Shown: piece by piece, positions 55,763 to 64,000 of the stretch
How positions within the stretch are numbered: position 1 is the stretch's first letter
Layout: every line of letters starts with the position of its first letter
DNA from: Basidiobolus meristosporus CBS 931.73
Lineage: Eukaryota > Basidiobolomycota > Basidiobolomycetes > Basidiobolales > Basidiobolaceae
Length of the DNA stretch: 64,000 nt
NCBI GenBank assembly: GCA_002104905.1
Contig: MCFE01000477.1
Coordinates: 1-64,000 of the forward strand
Direction: 5' to 3'
Program-made: the position numbers and the translations under genes
Notes under the pieces: generated by a model
Told to the model about the DNA's origin: nothing
The model's database searches: none
Seen by the model: the letters and a program-made list of their open reading frames with translations, nothing else

Positions 55763-57211
55763 ATGCCCACAGATGAATCTACTACTTGGCAACACACCTT
55801 GGAAGGTATCCTTCAGGCACAGCTAACACTGTGTACCGAAATGAAGAACCAAATGAACAGGCAAGATGCCAGAATCCCTATACATCTAAATAGTTATAGT
55901 GGTAAAACTGGAGAGAATATAACTGCCTGGATTGTACAAGTGGAACAGGTGTTCCAAGCAAAGAATGTCACGGATGACAACAAGAAAATAGCCATCATAG
56001 GAAGTTACTTACAAGGCAGAGCTCAATCATGGTACCAAGGGAAGTTACTACAAGCAAATGCAAGCAACACTTGTGCTTTCCCCAGTTGGGACTCCTTTAA
56101 AACCGAAATCAGAAGCTTCTTCCTCCCCCCAAACTTTCAAGGAACGCTAAGAATTGAGCTAGAAAATCTCAAACAGAAAAATAGTGTATTGGAGTATGTA
56201 CAAAACTTCAAGAACATCCTTGCACAAGTTCTAGAAATGGCAGAAGGAGATAAGATACACTACTTCTTAAAAGGTCTCAAGGGAAGAACAAAAGCAGAAG
56301 TAAGCTACAAGTTCCCCACAACCATAGAAGCAGCAATACACTATGCCATTACCTATGACTCTATACGGGCGACCAATCCACACTTTTACCAGACATCCTC
56401 CCAGAAGAATCAGCACAACCGGCCAGACCACTCGCAGAATACCTCCGAAGGCCCCACTCCCATGGAATTAGACCACATACAGCAGACAGAAGACCCTAGC
56501 AGCTCAAAAACACGGTACAGGTGTCACTACTGTAGAAAACCTGGTCACTTCATCAAAGATTGTAGAAAAAGACAAAGAAATCAGAAAGAAAAATATGAAG
56601 GAACTGCCCGTAAGGACCCACCAGAGCACTCCCAAGCAAATCTAATGGATCAGCCAGGCGCACTGGGAAGCTATGACCATGACTACATCCAAGCTAATGA
56701 AACCTTATATTTGGCCAAGTCAATGACAGCACAAACACAAAACCAATCCACTCCGCTAGTATATCTACCAGTAAAGATAAAAGGAAGATTATACACAGCC
56801 CTTGTGGACTCGGGTGCTACTCACACTTACATTGCCCAAAGAATAGTTAAGGAACTGCAACTCAGGACCACAAGAATCCCTCCTAAAGCAACCACCATAG
56901 CCAACCGAAGCACCATATCCATAGAAGAACAATGTTCAGAACTCCTGGTGGAACTAGGCAACCTTCAAGAAACCTTACAACCATTAGTCTTCCCTCAAGC
57001 CAACTTTGACCTAATATTGGGCAAACCCTGGCATTGGAAACATAATCCCCAGATAGACTGGCGCACAAATGAAGTGCAGACTATTGTAAGACCTACGAAG
57101 AGCCTGCTTAGCGCAGTGGTAGCGCGTCAGTCTCGTAAACTGAAGGTCGCCAGTTCAATCCTGGCAGTAGGCAATTTTTCTTTCCAAATTGAATGTCGAC
57201 CCTTGATATAG
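55763..57211 (+). pseudogene. gag-protease of a truncated Ty3-type element, fused to a tRNA gene
   Basis: The open frame encodes a gag capsid region (about residues 30-220), a CCHC knuckle (CHYCRKPGHFIKDC), and an aspartic protease (LVDSGATHTYIA; then FDLILGKPW). Recognisable sequence stops at about 57,091. The frame then reads through the tRNA-Thr gene and stops at 57,211. RT, RNase H, integrase and a full 3' LTR are all missing. The last 15 bases before the tRNA-proximal CCTA (CAGACTATTGTAAGA) nearly equal the 3' end of the small element at 59,641-59,865 (CAGACTATTGTAACA). Unlike the left compartment, CpG is retained here. Confidence 0.88.
57102..57173 (+). tRNA. tRNA-Thr(CGT), copy 1
   Basis: 72 nt. 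Acceptor stem GCCTGCT/AGTAGGC (one G-U pair), D stem GCGC/GCGC, anticodon stem TCAGT/ACTGA with loop CTCGTAA (anticodon CGT, reads ACG), T stem GCCAG/CTGGC with loop TTCAATC. T5 terminator at 57,175. No intron. Identical to the copy at 60,437. About 45 bases of 3' flank are also similar. Confidence 0.95.
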
Positions 57212-58567
57212 TTGGCTATGCCTGAATTTTCGTATCCGAAAGCTCACTCCAAAAGTGAAGAACGCGGGAAAGGTGTGTTAGTAGAGTCCCCATTTTTATC
57301 TTCAACTGCATCGAAGTTGCATTTACTAAATCACCAGGCACGCTATGATGTACAGAAGTCAGACACTGGTACAAGCTTGCTTTGTGGGACGAAAACCAAT
57401 TCCAACCAGACGATCCATTTTTTTTGATGAAAAATTTTCACCCTGGAAAGTATAAATACGGCACTTGTGGGTGGGTGATTCCTCACGACTGTACTTTACA
57501 GGATTATGTATATAGTACATTCCCAGTCTATGTTTCCCAACAAAGACACTAATACCAAGCTGGTAGATGAGATGTAGTGCGCTGTCCGTAAAGGGAAGTG
57601 TGAGTAGCGACCGATCGGTCCTTCGGGACCATAGGACCTACTCAGTTGATGAACTTGCCGGTTGATTATTCCAACAGCCTGGCGAGGACGGTTTGCACAT
57701 TCTGACAGCTTGTTATTACTCATTTCCCATTCAATACCTCGACATTCAAATATACCAAAAGAATATGCCTTGTCTATAGCGCATATGGATGCAATGCAAT
57801 ATCAATGGAACCTTTATTGATGCGGTGAACACAGGACTAGATGTTGCTACAAAGTCCTCAGTTGATATATAACGAGCTGAATTGGCAATTTTGATTGCAC
57901 ATCAGGAATAGTTGGTGCTATACCTTAATACAAGGAAAACGCAGAAAGGCAAGGTCCGGAAGTTTTAAGCGGCCAATGCAGCCTCATAGTTTTAAAGAGA
58001 CGTTATATATGTTAATAGCTTCGCAGGTTATCACATAGACACAATGTGGTAGTTTAAGTGTTGTGGCTGCTACCTGGAAGTACATCCAAGCTGATATTTT
58101 CGTTAGTGTTGTTCTACCGTTTGTATGGGATGATTTTGATATACTTCCTTCTGGTCAATGATCTATATCACAACTCGCTTATTCGTCTTGTAGAAACAAG
58201 GTGATATATATTTGTGAGGGCTGGTTACCCAGCTCCCCCTATTTGAGGTTTCCTCAGTCTAATACTCTACCTCAGTTAGGTTTTAACTTCGTAGCAATAT
58301 GTTATATTCTGGTCCGTCAAATATTTAAAAGGGACCTGTTTATTGCAAGTTGCTTCGTTCATTTATACTTTTGACATGTTTGATAGTCATATTATTTTAT
58401 CCTAAAGCAGTGCGGCTTTGTTATTCTCATCGAGTCGTGGTAGTGCTAAATTTGTGTGGTACTGGACCCTTATCTAGATGGTTATATGGCGTTGTCTCAG
58501 ATTATCCTTCATGTGATCTGTGCATGTTTCGCTTCTAAGCTTTGATGCATGTTTATCTTTGAACAAC
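57174..58567. other. Interval without a supported gene
   Basis: About 1.4 kb. Contains a perfect GGTCC-TTCG-GGACC hairpin at 57,617-57,630 and TATAAATA near 57,452. No open frame above 75 codons. The stretch near 58,070-58,110 weakly resembles part of the LTR at 59,871. Confidence 0.5.
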
Positions 58568-58795
58568 TGTTATGATATTCAGGTCCGGTTCTCTCACTTT
58601 TGTGGTGTAACAAGGTCTGTCTTTATTTTTAGCGCTGGATCTGCTTTGAACACAATTCCCGATTGCTTGCATAGACTATTGTCTCAAGTTTGCCCAACAG
58701 TGAGCATATATTGAAACATCATCACACGGTGACATGACTATATATGTCGTGATCATCTGTATGTTCTGGTCGGCTTTCAGGCTATTGTAGTAACA
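58568..58795 (+). mobile_element. Short TG...CA element A (about 228 bp) upstream of tRNA-Leu
   Basis: Starts TGTTATGATATTCAGG and ends GTAGTAACA. Similar along its whole length to elements at 58,801, 59,641 and 60,199 (reverse). Target duplication is unclear (CAAC before; CAAC recurs two bases inside the presumed end). It may be a solo LTR or a small non-autonomous LTR element. Confidence 0.75.
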
Positions 58796-58800
58796 ACAAT

Positions 58801-59026
58801 TGTTATGAAATCCAGGCCAGTTCCCGTCCTTCTGTTTGGTGTAACAAGGTCTGTCCTTTATTTTAGCGTAGGATCTACTTTTTATACATTTCTCGATCAT
58901 TTGCATACAACTTGTCTTACTTTAGCCCATCTGTCTTTGATCATCTTTGATGATTTTTGGTGTTGACGCATCTCTATATGCGACAACTTGCTGCCTGTTC
59001 TGGTCGGGATTCAGACTTTCATAACA
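58801..59026 (+). mobile_element. Short TG...CA element B (226 bp) upstream of tRNA-Leu
   Basis: Ends TGTTATGAAA and TTTCATAACA form a 10-bp terminal inverted repeat. CAAT flanks both sides (58,797-58,800 and 59,027-59,030), a 4-bp target duplication. The right copy occupies -9 to -6 of the mature tRNA-Leu gene. Confidence 0.88.
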
Positions 59027-59035
59027 CAATAAATT

Positions 59036-59117
59036 GGTGAGATGGCCGAGTGGTCTAAGGCGCTGCGTTCAGGTCGCAGTCTCTCCGGAGGCGTGGGTTC
59101 GAACCCCACTCTCATCA
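59036..59117 (+). tRNA. tRNA-Leu(CAG)
   Basis: 82 nt with the long variable arm of a class II tRNA. Acceptor GGTGAGA/TCTCATC (one G-U), anticodon stem CTGCG/CGCAG with loop TTCAGGT (anticodon CAG, reads CTG), T arm GTGGG-TTCGAAC-CCCAC. TTTT terminator at about 59,122. Its presence shows CTG is read as Leu here. Confidence 0.95.
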
Positions 59118-59126
59118 TAATCTTTT

Positions 59127-59640
59127 GGTTGAACGATGATGTATTTTGGGTTGTGTAGCTATTGTATTTGCCCTGCTCTAATGATAAGGACCGGTGTATC
59201 TTCCAATTGATGCATAGGATGAAAGCATGTAATGTATATAGTCCTGATATACACAAATATTAAATTTTGATCACCCACTTGAATACAAAGCGCAATGATA
59301 CCGTTTTGCACTTAAGACAGTTCATCTATATCTACATGAAATATAGTAGCTCTTATTGTTTGTATTTTATGATTGCTAGCCTGAATATTGCCGAATGCCT
59401 ATGTCGTGGTTAGGTCATCAGCATCTTCAAACCATCACAGCCGGAGACCTACCCCAGAACCATCCGTCGAGTATTACTAAAATTGGGCAAAATGGCTAAG
59501 ACATGCATATAGCAAATGTAGTTCACCAAAGTATAAATTAGCAAAACACGTTAGAAAATAAAGTAGTTTTTCCTTCCGGCCTCGACCTTTGAACACCAAT
59601 CTCTGGCTAGCACCCTTGGCAGTACATACTACGACACCTA
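59127..59640. other. Interval without a supported gene
   Basis: About 500 bases. No gene. It ends with CCTA, the left target duplication of element C. Confidence 0.5.
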
Positions 59641-59865
59641 TGTTATGATACTCAGGTCCGGTTCTCCTAGTTTTCTGGTGTAACAAGGTCTGTCTTTATT
59701 TTTAGCGCTGGATCTGCTTTGAACATAATTCCCGATTGCTTGCATAGACTGTTGTCTTAAGTTTGCCCAACAGCAAGCATATATTGAAACATCATCACAC
59801 GGTGACATTACTATATATGTCGTGATCATCTGTATGTTCCGGTCAGCTTTCAGACTATTGTAACA
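59641..59865 (+). mobile_element. Short TG...CA element C (225 bp)
   Basis: TGTTATGATACTCAGG to CTATTGTAACA, closest to element A. CCTA on both sides (59,637-59,640 and 59,866-59,869). When the later insertions E and D are removed, this target lies at -10 to -7 of tRNA-Thr copy 2. Confidence 0.88.
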
Positions 59866-59870
59866 CCTAC

Positions 59871-60196
59871 TGTTACGTACTTAAAGAGTAATGTTCTTTA
59901 GAGAGTACAAAACTAGATAACGTGTAGGTTATCTTGTAGATTCGACAGGGTAGTGTAAGAATATCTCTTAAAAGGTTAGAGTGGTGACTTTGTAGAAATA
60001 TATTCAAGCTAATATTCGTTTCTACTACGCTTTTCTGCTTATAACCCAAAAACTTCCCTTTATTTGATTGCTTGTTTGGTATTTATACCTTATTGTGAGT
60101 CTGGTGATTTGTCTTTGATTTGCTTTTCCCTGGCTACTAAGTCGTCTTTGTATGCGTTGATATCACTTAACATCAACTGACTCCTTACTCTGTAAC
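59871..60196 (+). mobile_element. Solo LTR E (326 bp)
   Basis: TGTTACGTAC to CTCTGTAACA with TGTTAC/GTAACA inverted ends. The left flank is CTAC (59,867-59,870). The right flank becomes CTAC once element D and its CACT duplication are removed, placing the target at -9 to -6 of tRNA-Thr copy 2. A different family from A-D. It has no coding sequence. Confidence 0.82.
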
Positions 60197-60198
60197 AC

Positions 60199-60425
60199 TT
60201 GTTATGAAAGTCTGAATCCCGACCAGAACAAGCAGCAAGTTGTCGCATATAGAGATGCGTCAACACCAAAAATCATCAAAGATGATCAAAGACTGATGGG
60301 CTAAAGGAAGACAAGTTGTATGCAAATGATCGAGAAATGTATAAAAAGTAGATCCTACGCTAAAATAAAGGAGAGACCTTGTTACACCAAACAGAAGGAC
60401 AGCAACTGGCCTGGATTTCATAACA
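60199..60425 (-). mobile_element. Short TG...CA element D (227 bp), reverse orientation
   Basis: Reverse complement of element B along its length. CACT on both sides (60,195-60,198 and 60,426-60,429). The left duplicate overlaps the last two bases of LTR E, so D inserted at the E/flank junction after E. Confidence 0.88.
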
Positions 60426-60436
60426 CACTACCAAGA

Positions 60437-60508
60437 GCCTGCTTAGCGCAGTGGTAGCGCGTCAGTCTCGTAAACTGAAGGTCGCCAGTTCAATCCTGGC
60501 AGTAGGCA
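60437..60508 (+). tRNA. tRNA-Thr(CGT), copy 2
   Basis: Identical 72-nt gene to copy 1 with the same immediate 5' context (CCTACCAAGA here, CCTACGAAGA there) and a T8 terminator at 60,510. Confidence 0.95.
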
Positions 60509-60922
60509 ATTTTTTTTACCAAATTGAATGTCGACCCTAGATATCGATGGTAATACCAAATCACGCACACTTATTTAGCAAATGACAGTAACATCCGTAA
60601 CCAATAGATGCTAACTACAGAGTAAACTGCCTGCGCTGATAAATTAACCAGTTGTCCGAGTGAAGTGGGATTAGTCGCAATCCAAATATGGGAAAGATCT
60701 AACCAGGAATTTCATTTTGGTCTTCCAATTCACTGAAGTTCCCTTGGACTGGAGGGTGCTAGCCAATACACTTACAAGGTATGCTGATTCGACTGTTCCA
60801 ATGATAAGGAGAACTTCCCCGCCTTCAAGGACCAGAAGGCCTGGACCGGGGGTAAATTCTGCGATGGAATCGATCCACCAAATCCTTGGTAAAGTTGGCA
60901 TCGAAGCCACAGATGTATGAAA
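60509..60922. other. Intergenic region upstream of CAP gene 2
   Basis: About 410 bases. From 60,837 the sequence is shared with the promoter of CAP gene 1. Confidence 0.6.
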
Positions 60923-60929
60923 TATAAAT
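60923..60929 (+). promoter_or_regulatory. TATA box of CAP gene 2
   Basis: TATAAAT, 55 bases before ATG 60,978, conserved with CAP gene 1. Confidence 0.7.
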
Positions 60930-60977
60930 CCCTCGGAACTCCCTCCTCCATGTCTAACCATACAACACTCTACCGCA

Positions 60978-61451
60978 ATGAAGCTTCTATCTCTAATCGT
61001 GACTGCCTTCACTTTCGCCGGGGTAGCCTTCGCCTTTGACCCGAACACTCTCCTCGCACTCGTGAATCAGCAACGAGCTCTGGTCGGCGCCCCGGCTCTC
61101 ACCATCGACCCAAGACTCACCTTGGCTGCCGAAAGACACACTCTGTATCAGGTCACCGTGCATGAGATGACCCATGACGAGCCGAACACGACACTGGGTC
61201 AGAGAATCGGTGCCACAGGCTACCCCTGGAGCAACATTGGGGAGAATGTTGCAGCGGGGTATGGGGATGCGGTATCGGTGATGAACGCCTGGATGAACTC
61301 CCCAGAGCATCGCCGCAACATATTGGACCCCATCTTCACCCAGACTGGCATCGCCTACGACCCCCAAGGCAGCTACTGGACTCAGGACTTCGGCCGGCCT
61401 ATGATGATGCGCAAAAGGTCACCGAAATTTGTTGGAAGCAGAAAGCAATGA
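60978..61451 (+). CDS. CAP/SCP (PR-1-like) secreted protein, copy 2
   Basis: 157 residues, differing from copy 1 at two positions (Gly for Ser before ATG in RIGATG, Ser for Arg in GSRKQ). The signal peptide and all CAP blocks are kept. The duplicated unit runs from about 60,837 to the stop codon and covers promoter and coding region. The 3' flanks differ after about ten bases. Copies 1 and 2 are in the same orientation about 7.5 kb apart, with the tRNA/retroelement zone between them. Confidence 0.93.
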   Translation: MKLLSLIVTAFTFAGVAFAFDPNTLLALVNQQRALVGAPALTIDPRLTLAAERHTLYQVTVHEMTHDEPNTTLGQRIGATGYPWSNIGENVAAGYGDAVSVMNAWMNSPEHRRNILDPIFTQTGIAYDPQGSYWTQDFGRPMMMRKRSPKFVGSRKQ

Positions 61452-62530
61452 AGTGAGACATCGGTCCAATCCAATAGAAATGCATACCCACTATATACCC
61501 CATACCGATCGAGTAGCGCAATACCGTAGTAAATAGAAATCTAAATCATTTAATAAACGAGTGAGATCAGCAAGCACGGGCAATTTCTCTTGAATACCAC
61601 ACCCCAGTGCTGGCATCATTAAAAGGACCTTCTATGTTCACAATGTCCATGTTGGAAGCGCAGAGGCCACTTTAGAGAGGATAAGACAAACAAGACCCTT
61701 TTCAGTTTACACCAAAAGCATATTAAGAAACAGTGGTAGATAAGTAGCTCCACAGAGGGCAGATGGCCAGTTTAGTATGCAAAACTGGCTTACCATTGAT
61801 CAGAAGTACACCAAGTCCATCAATCCCGTATGATTGCCTATAAATGTTCATTGGTGGCATCAGCATTAATGGCAATTCCTTACACCTATCCACTACTTGA
61901 TTCAGTAACAATACAATGTCTAAATAGACAAATTCCCAGGTAAAGAAATACTTATAGGAACGTCCTAGTCATAAGAAAACGAAGATCACTGTGATAAGAA
62001 TGGTGCAGTGGTGTGCTAAAATTTTCAAGACAGCAGTTACAAATCGAAGAACTAAAATCACTGCAATGGTGGCAACATAACTGAAAACAATATCAAACAT
62101 ATACAATATTGCATTGTCAGTTGGCACTTTTGCACCAAGGCCTAGCAACCTTCCACTCATTACCAATAGGTCAGACCCATACTTGTGAGTGAAATGTTAA
62201 CTCAGCCTCCATTCAAAACGAAAGCAATTTAACGTTAATATAAGTGAAATGATCCAGCTAATGTGCATTGCATCTGACAGACTATTCAGCATAGCTTTTG
62301 GTACCAGTATATTATTGTAATACATATCATGCTTTACCGTTAGTAAGGAGTACATTGTTGTGTTGCTCATTTCTATTCTTTGCGGTGCTACCAGGATACC
62401 TTGATGCACTATGCAGGATATGCGCTTCGCAACGAATACTTGGCTGTGGGAATTGAAAGAGTACACAGCATAAATACTACATGAAGCTTTATTAGGGTAG
62501 TATCATTTACAAGGACGAAACAATTACGCA
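61452..62530. other. Interval with unassigned short frames
   Basis: Minus-strand frames at 61,723-61,911, 61,969-62,166 and 62,197-62,466 are short. The middle one contains a hydrophobic run (SYVATIAVILVLRFV) and could be part of a decayed membrane-protein gene. I could not join them with convincing splice sites. AATAAA for CAP gene 2 lies near 61,551. Confidence 0.35.
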
Positions 62531-62782
62531 TCAGTATCCAACCTTTTTGGTTGACAGTGCAAATACGTGAGCATGGCCTTTGATGCCTTTTTGGTAGGGA
62601 TGGACGTCATAGACCTCTTTAGCTGTAGGGAACTCTACGTAGGCAATCTCTTTGGTGGGATCAAGATCCACCGAGGTGATGTAAATTCGAACATCACCAC
62701 CATTAGTTGCAGCCAATCCATTGATTACAGTGTAGCACGCCACCTTACTGCTTTTATCAGCATTGTGGGCCGCAGGAAGCAT
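62531..62782 (-). CDS. Unrecognised open frame, possibly an exon
   Basis: 83 codons reading ACYTVINGLAATNGGDVRIY, a SVDLDPTKEIAYVEFPTAKE stretch and a HPYQKGIKGHAHVFAL stretch. The composition looks protein-like, with beta-strand-type alternation and more CpG than the left compartment, but I recognise no family. Another minus-strand piece with protein-like composition lies at 62,916-63,173. They might be parts of one intron-containing or decayed gene. Confidence 0.3.
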   Translation of the reverse strand: MLPAAHNADKSSKVACYTVINGLAATNGGDVRIYITSVDLDPTKEIAYVEFPTAKEVYDVHPYQKGIKGHAHVFALSTKKVGY

Positions 62783-63138
62783 TGAAGGAATATGAAGACA
62801 TACGTTGATCCATCAGAATATGGGCGTGAAACTGCTAGGCTTGATCAAATCAATGAGCTAGACTTTCGATACAGTAAGGGTAAAGTAGGGGTGAATCTAG
62901 CGCGTTTCAATCAGGTTATGCCTGTTCCACGTTCCACTCCTTGTTCCTGGTGTTGGACTTGGAGTGGAAGACGACCTTATCGTTGTTGCGCCTGGTCCGC
63001 TTCAGGATCTTCTCCATGGGCCTGTTCTCTGTGATATCAATGGTGTGGTACCCGATGTTGGTAAACCGCCCCCTTTTAACAGACAACCCACTAAAGATCA
63101 GAGGATTACTTTGCTTGTAGCCCGTAGTTGAGTGGGAG

Positions 63139-63706
63139 TGTTGTAAATTTTGTTCACCTAGACCATATCTCACAGGATTTACTATTTCGCAGTTAACTTC
63201 CTCTTAGGGCCTTACTTGACAGCACCCTCATAAGAATATCCAACCCCATGTTTCTTGCCAAATGTTGTAGTTATTTTGGAGATGATGGAAGTGGCTGGGA
63301 GAGCATTAGATTGTAATTTTTATCTAATTGTGTATTGAATGTGTGATATCTATACTTGGAGGTGACCTGGGCAGCTCTGAGAAGTCCCAAAAACATGTAT
63401 GCAAAGTCCGGTGACCTTCAGGCAACAAATTGCATTCTTGTATCCTTGTACTTGACCCTAAGAGAAAAAAATTAAGAAAAGGCCAGCAGAATGCTGTTGT
63501 AATATCAGCTGAATTTCAAGTTTTTCAAAGCTGTCAATTCTCAATATCTTAGGTACTAACTGTGGGGTAAACAAGCTGATATAGTTGACCAAGGAGACTA
63601 GGCTGTCATGCATTACTACCAAACTTTGTAATCAGCTGCTCACCACTTCCACCAAAAATTGCAACTGAAAACTTAAAGGGGATTCACCAGCTGTATACCA
63701 GCAAAA
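63139..63706 (+). mobile_element. Copia-type remnant
   Basis: GAGTGGGAG followed by TGTTGTAAATTTTG at 63,139 looks like a copia 3' end joined to the start of an LTR, but the LTR match is lost within a few bases. From about 63,250 to 63,660 the sequence resembles decayed copia gag (compare GTAATATCAGCTGAATTTCA with the gag relic near 31,960 on the minus strand). CpG becomes rare again. Confidence 0.5.
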
Positions 63707-63903
63707 TGTTGTAAAATTTGCAATTACACCTAAATATCCACCCAACTCAGTCACTTAGATCATTACCTACAAATATTAGAGAATTCTGACCAAATTCCTT
63801 GTTGGAATTTACTTGGAATATTTTCACCACTGTATCAGGTACCCAAAACATGACATTTACTAAATTGTCCAAACAGCCACAAACATTGCACACATGCTCT
63901 TGG
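63707..63903 (+). repeat. Copia-family LTR, truncated
   Basis: Starts TGTTGTAAAATTTGC and matches the first 197 bp of the family LTR up to ACATGCTCTTGG, where the next LTR begins. Confidence 0.85.
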
Positions 63904-64000
63904 TGTTGTAAAAATTTATATTTCCACCTAAATATTCACCTAACTTAGTCACTTAGATCATTACCTTCATATCCTAGAGAATACTGACCAAAATCCTTGT
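63904..64000 (+). repeat. Copia-family LTR, continuing past the window end
   Basis: Starts TGTTGTAAAAATTTA inside the previous LTR and matches the family start through CAAAATCCTTGT at the window end. An element may continue to the right. Confidence 0.85.

Noticed and set aside
57617-57630. GGTCC-TTCG-GGACC hairpin as part of a structured RNA gene
   Set aside because: A stable tetraloop hairpin, but no larger fold, promoter boxes or family motif could be recognised. It is only noted in the interval.
59011-59256. 81-codon minus-strand frame over tRNA-Leu
   Set aside because: It is the antisense of a tRNA gene. The GFEPTPPERLRPERSALDHS-type peptide is a well-known annotation artefact.

Overview
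The window looks like nuclear DNA of a filamentous fungus, possibly an early-diverging (non-Dikarya) lineage. Evidence for a fungus: short GT-AG introns with GTAAGT or GTATGT donors, TATA boxes 40-75 bases before start codons, a Mo25/Hym1 gene, a yeast-type synaptobrevin, CFEM-like and CBM19-like secreted proteins, and fungal-type Ty3 and Ty1/copia retroelements. The exact clade cannot be fixed from sequence alone.

There are two compartments. Positions 1 to about 32,800 are AT-rich, almost without CpG, and made of nested transposon wreckage. This includes three copies of a two-gene DNA transposon with a Tnp2-like transposase (1-4,035; 14,400-19,645; 19,646-24,833). It also holds one nearly complete Ty3-type element (4,036-10,046), broken by a 1,070-bp LTR-like insertion and a frameshift. 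Further parts are two 734-bp foldback elements, and Ty1/copia fragments with many LTRs (24,834-32,615). Copia material returns at 63,139-64,000.

Positions 32,800-53,930 are gene-dense and CpG-rich. In order they hold: a secreted phospholipase A2-like protein with a substituted catalytic histidine, a ten-exon Mo25 gene, a two-exon small gene, two nearly identical inverted copies of the mitochondrial glycine decarboxylase P-protein gene around a synaptobrevin gene, three tandem secreted CBM19-type genes (two with long Thr/Pro repeat linkers), an ethanolamine/choline kinase gene, and a CAP/PR-1-like secreted gene. The CAP gene has a second near-identical copy at 60,978 and a decayed third copy at about 54,300.

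Positions 55,248-60,508 form a tRNA and retroelement zone. Two tRNA-Thr(CGT) genes and one tRNA-Leu(CAG) gene each have retroelement sequence ending within 6-11 bases of the mature tRNA 5' end. Several insertions are stacked at one point with legible 4-bp target duplications. This resembles Ty3-like integration at Pol III start sites. With the methylation-like CpG decay of the left compartment and the homogenised glycine decarboxylase pair, it is the most notable content here.
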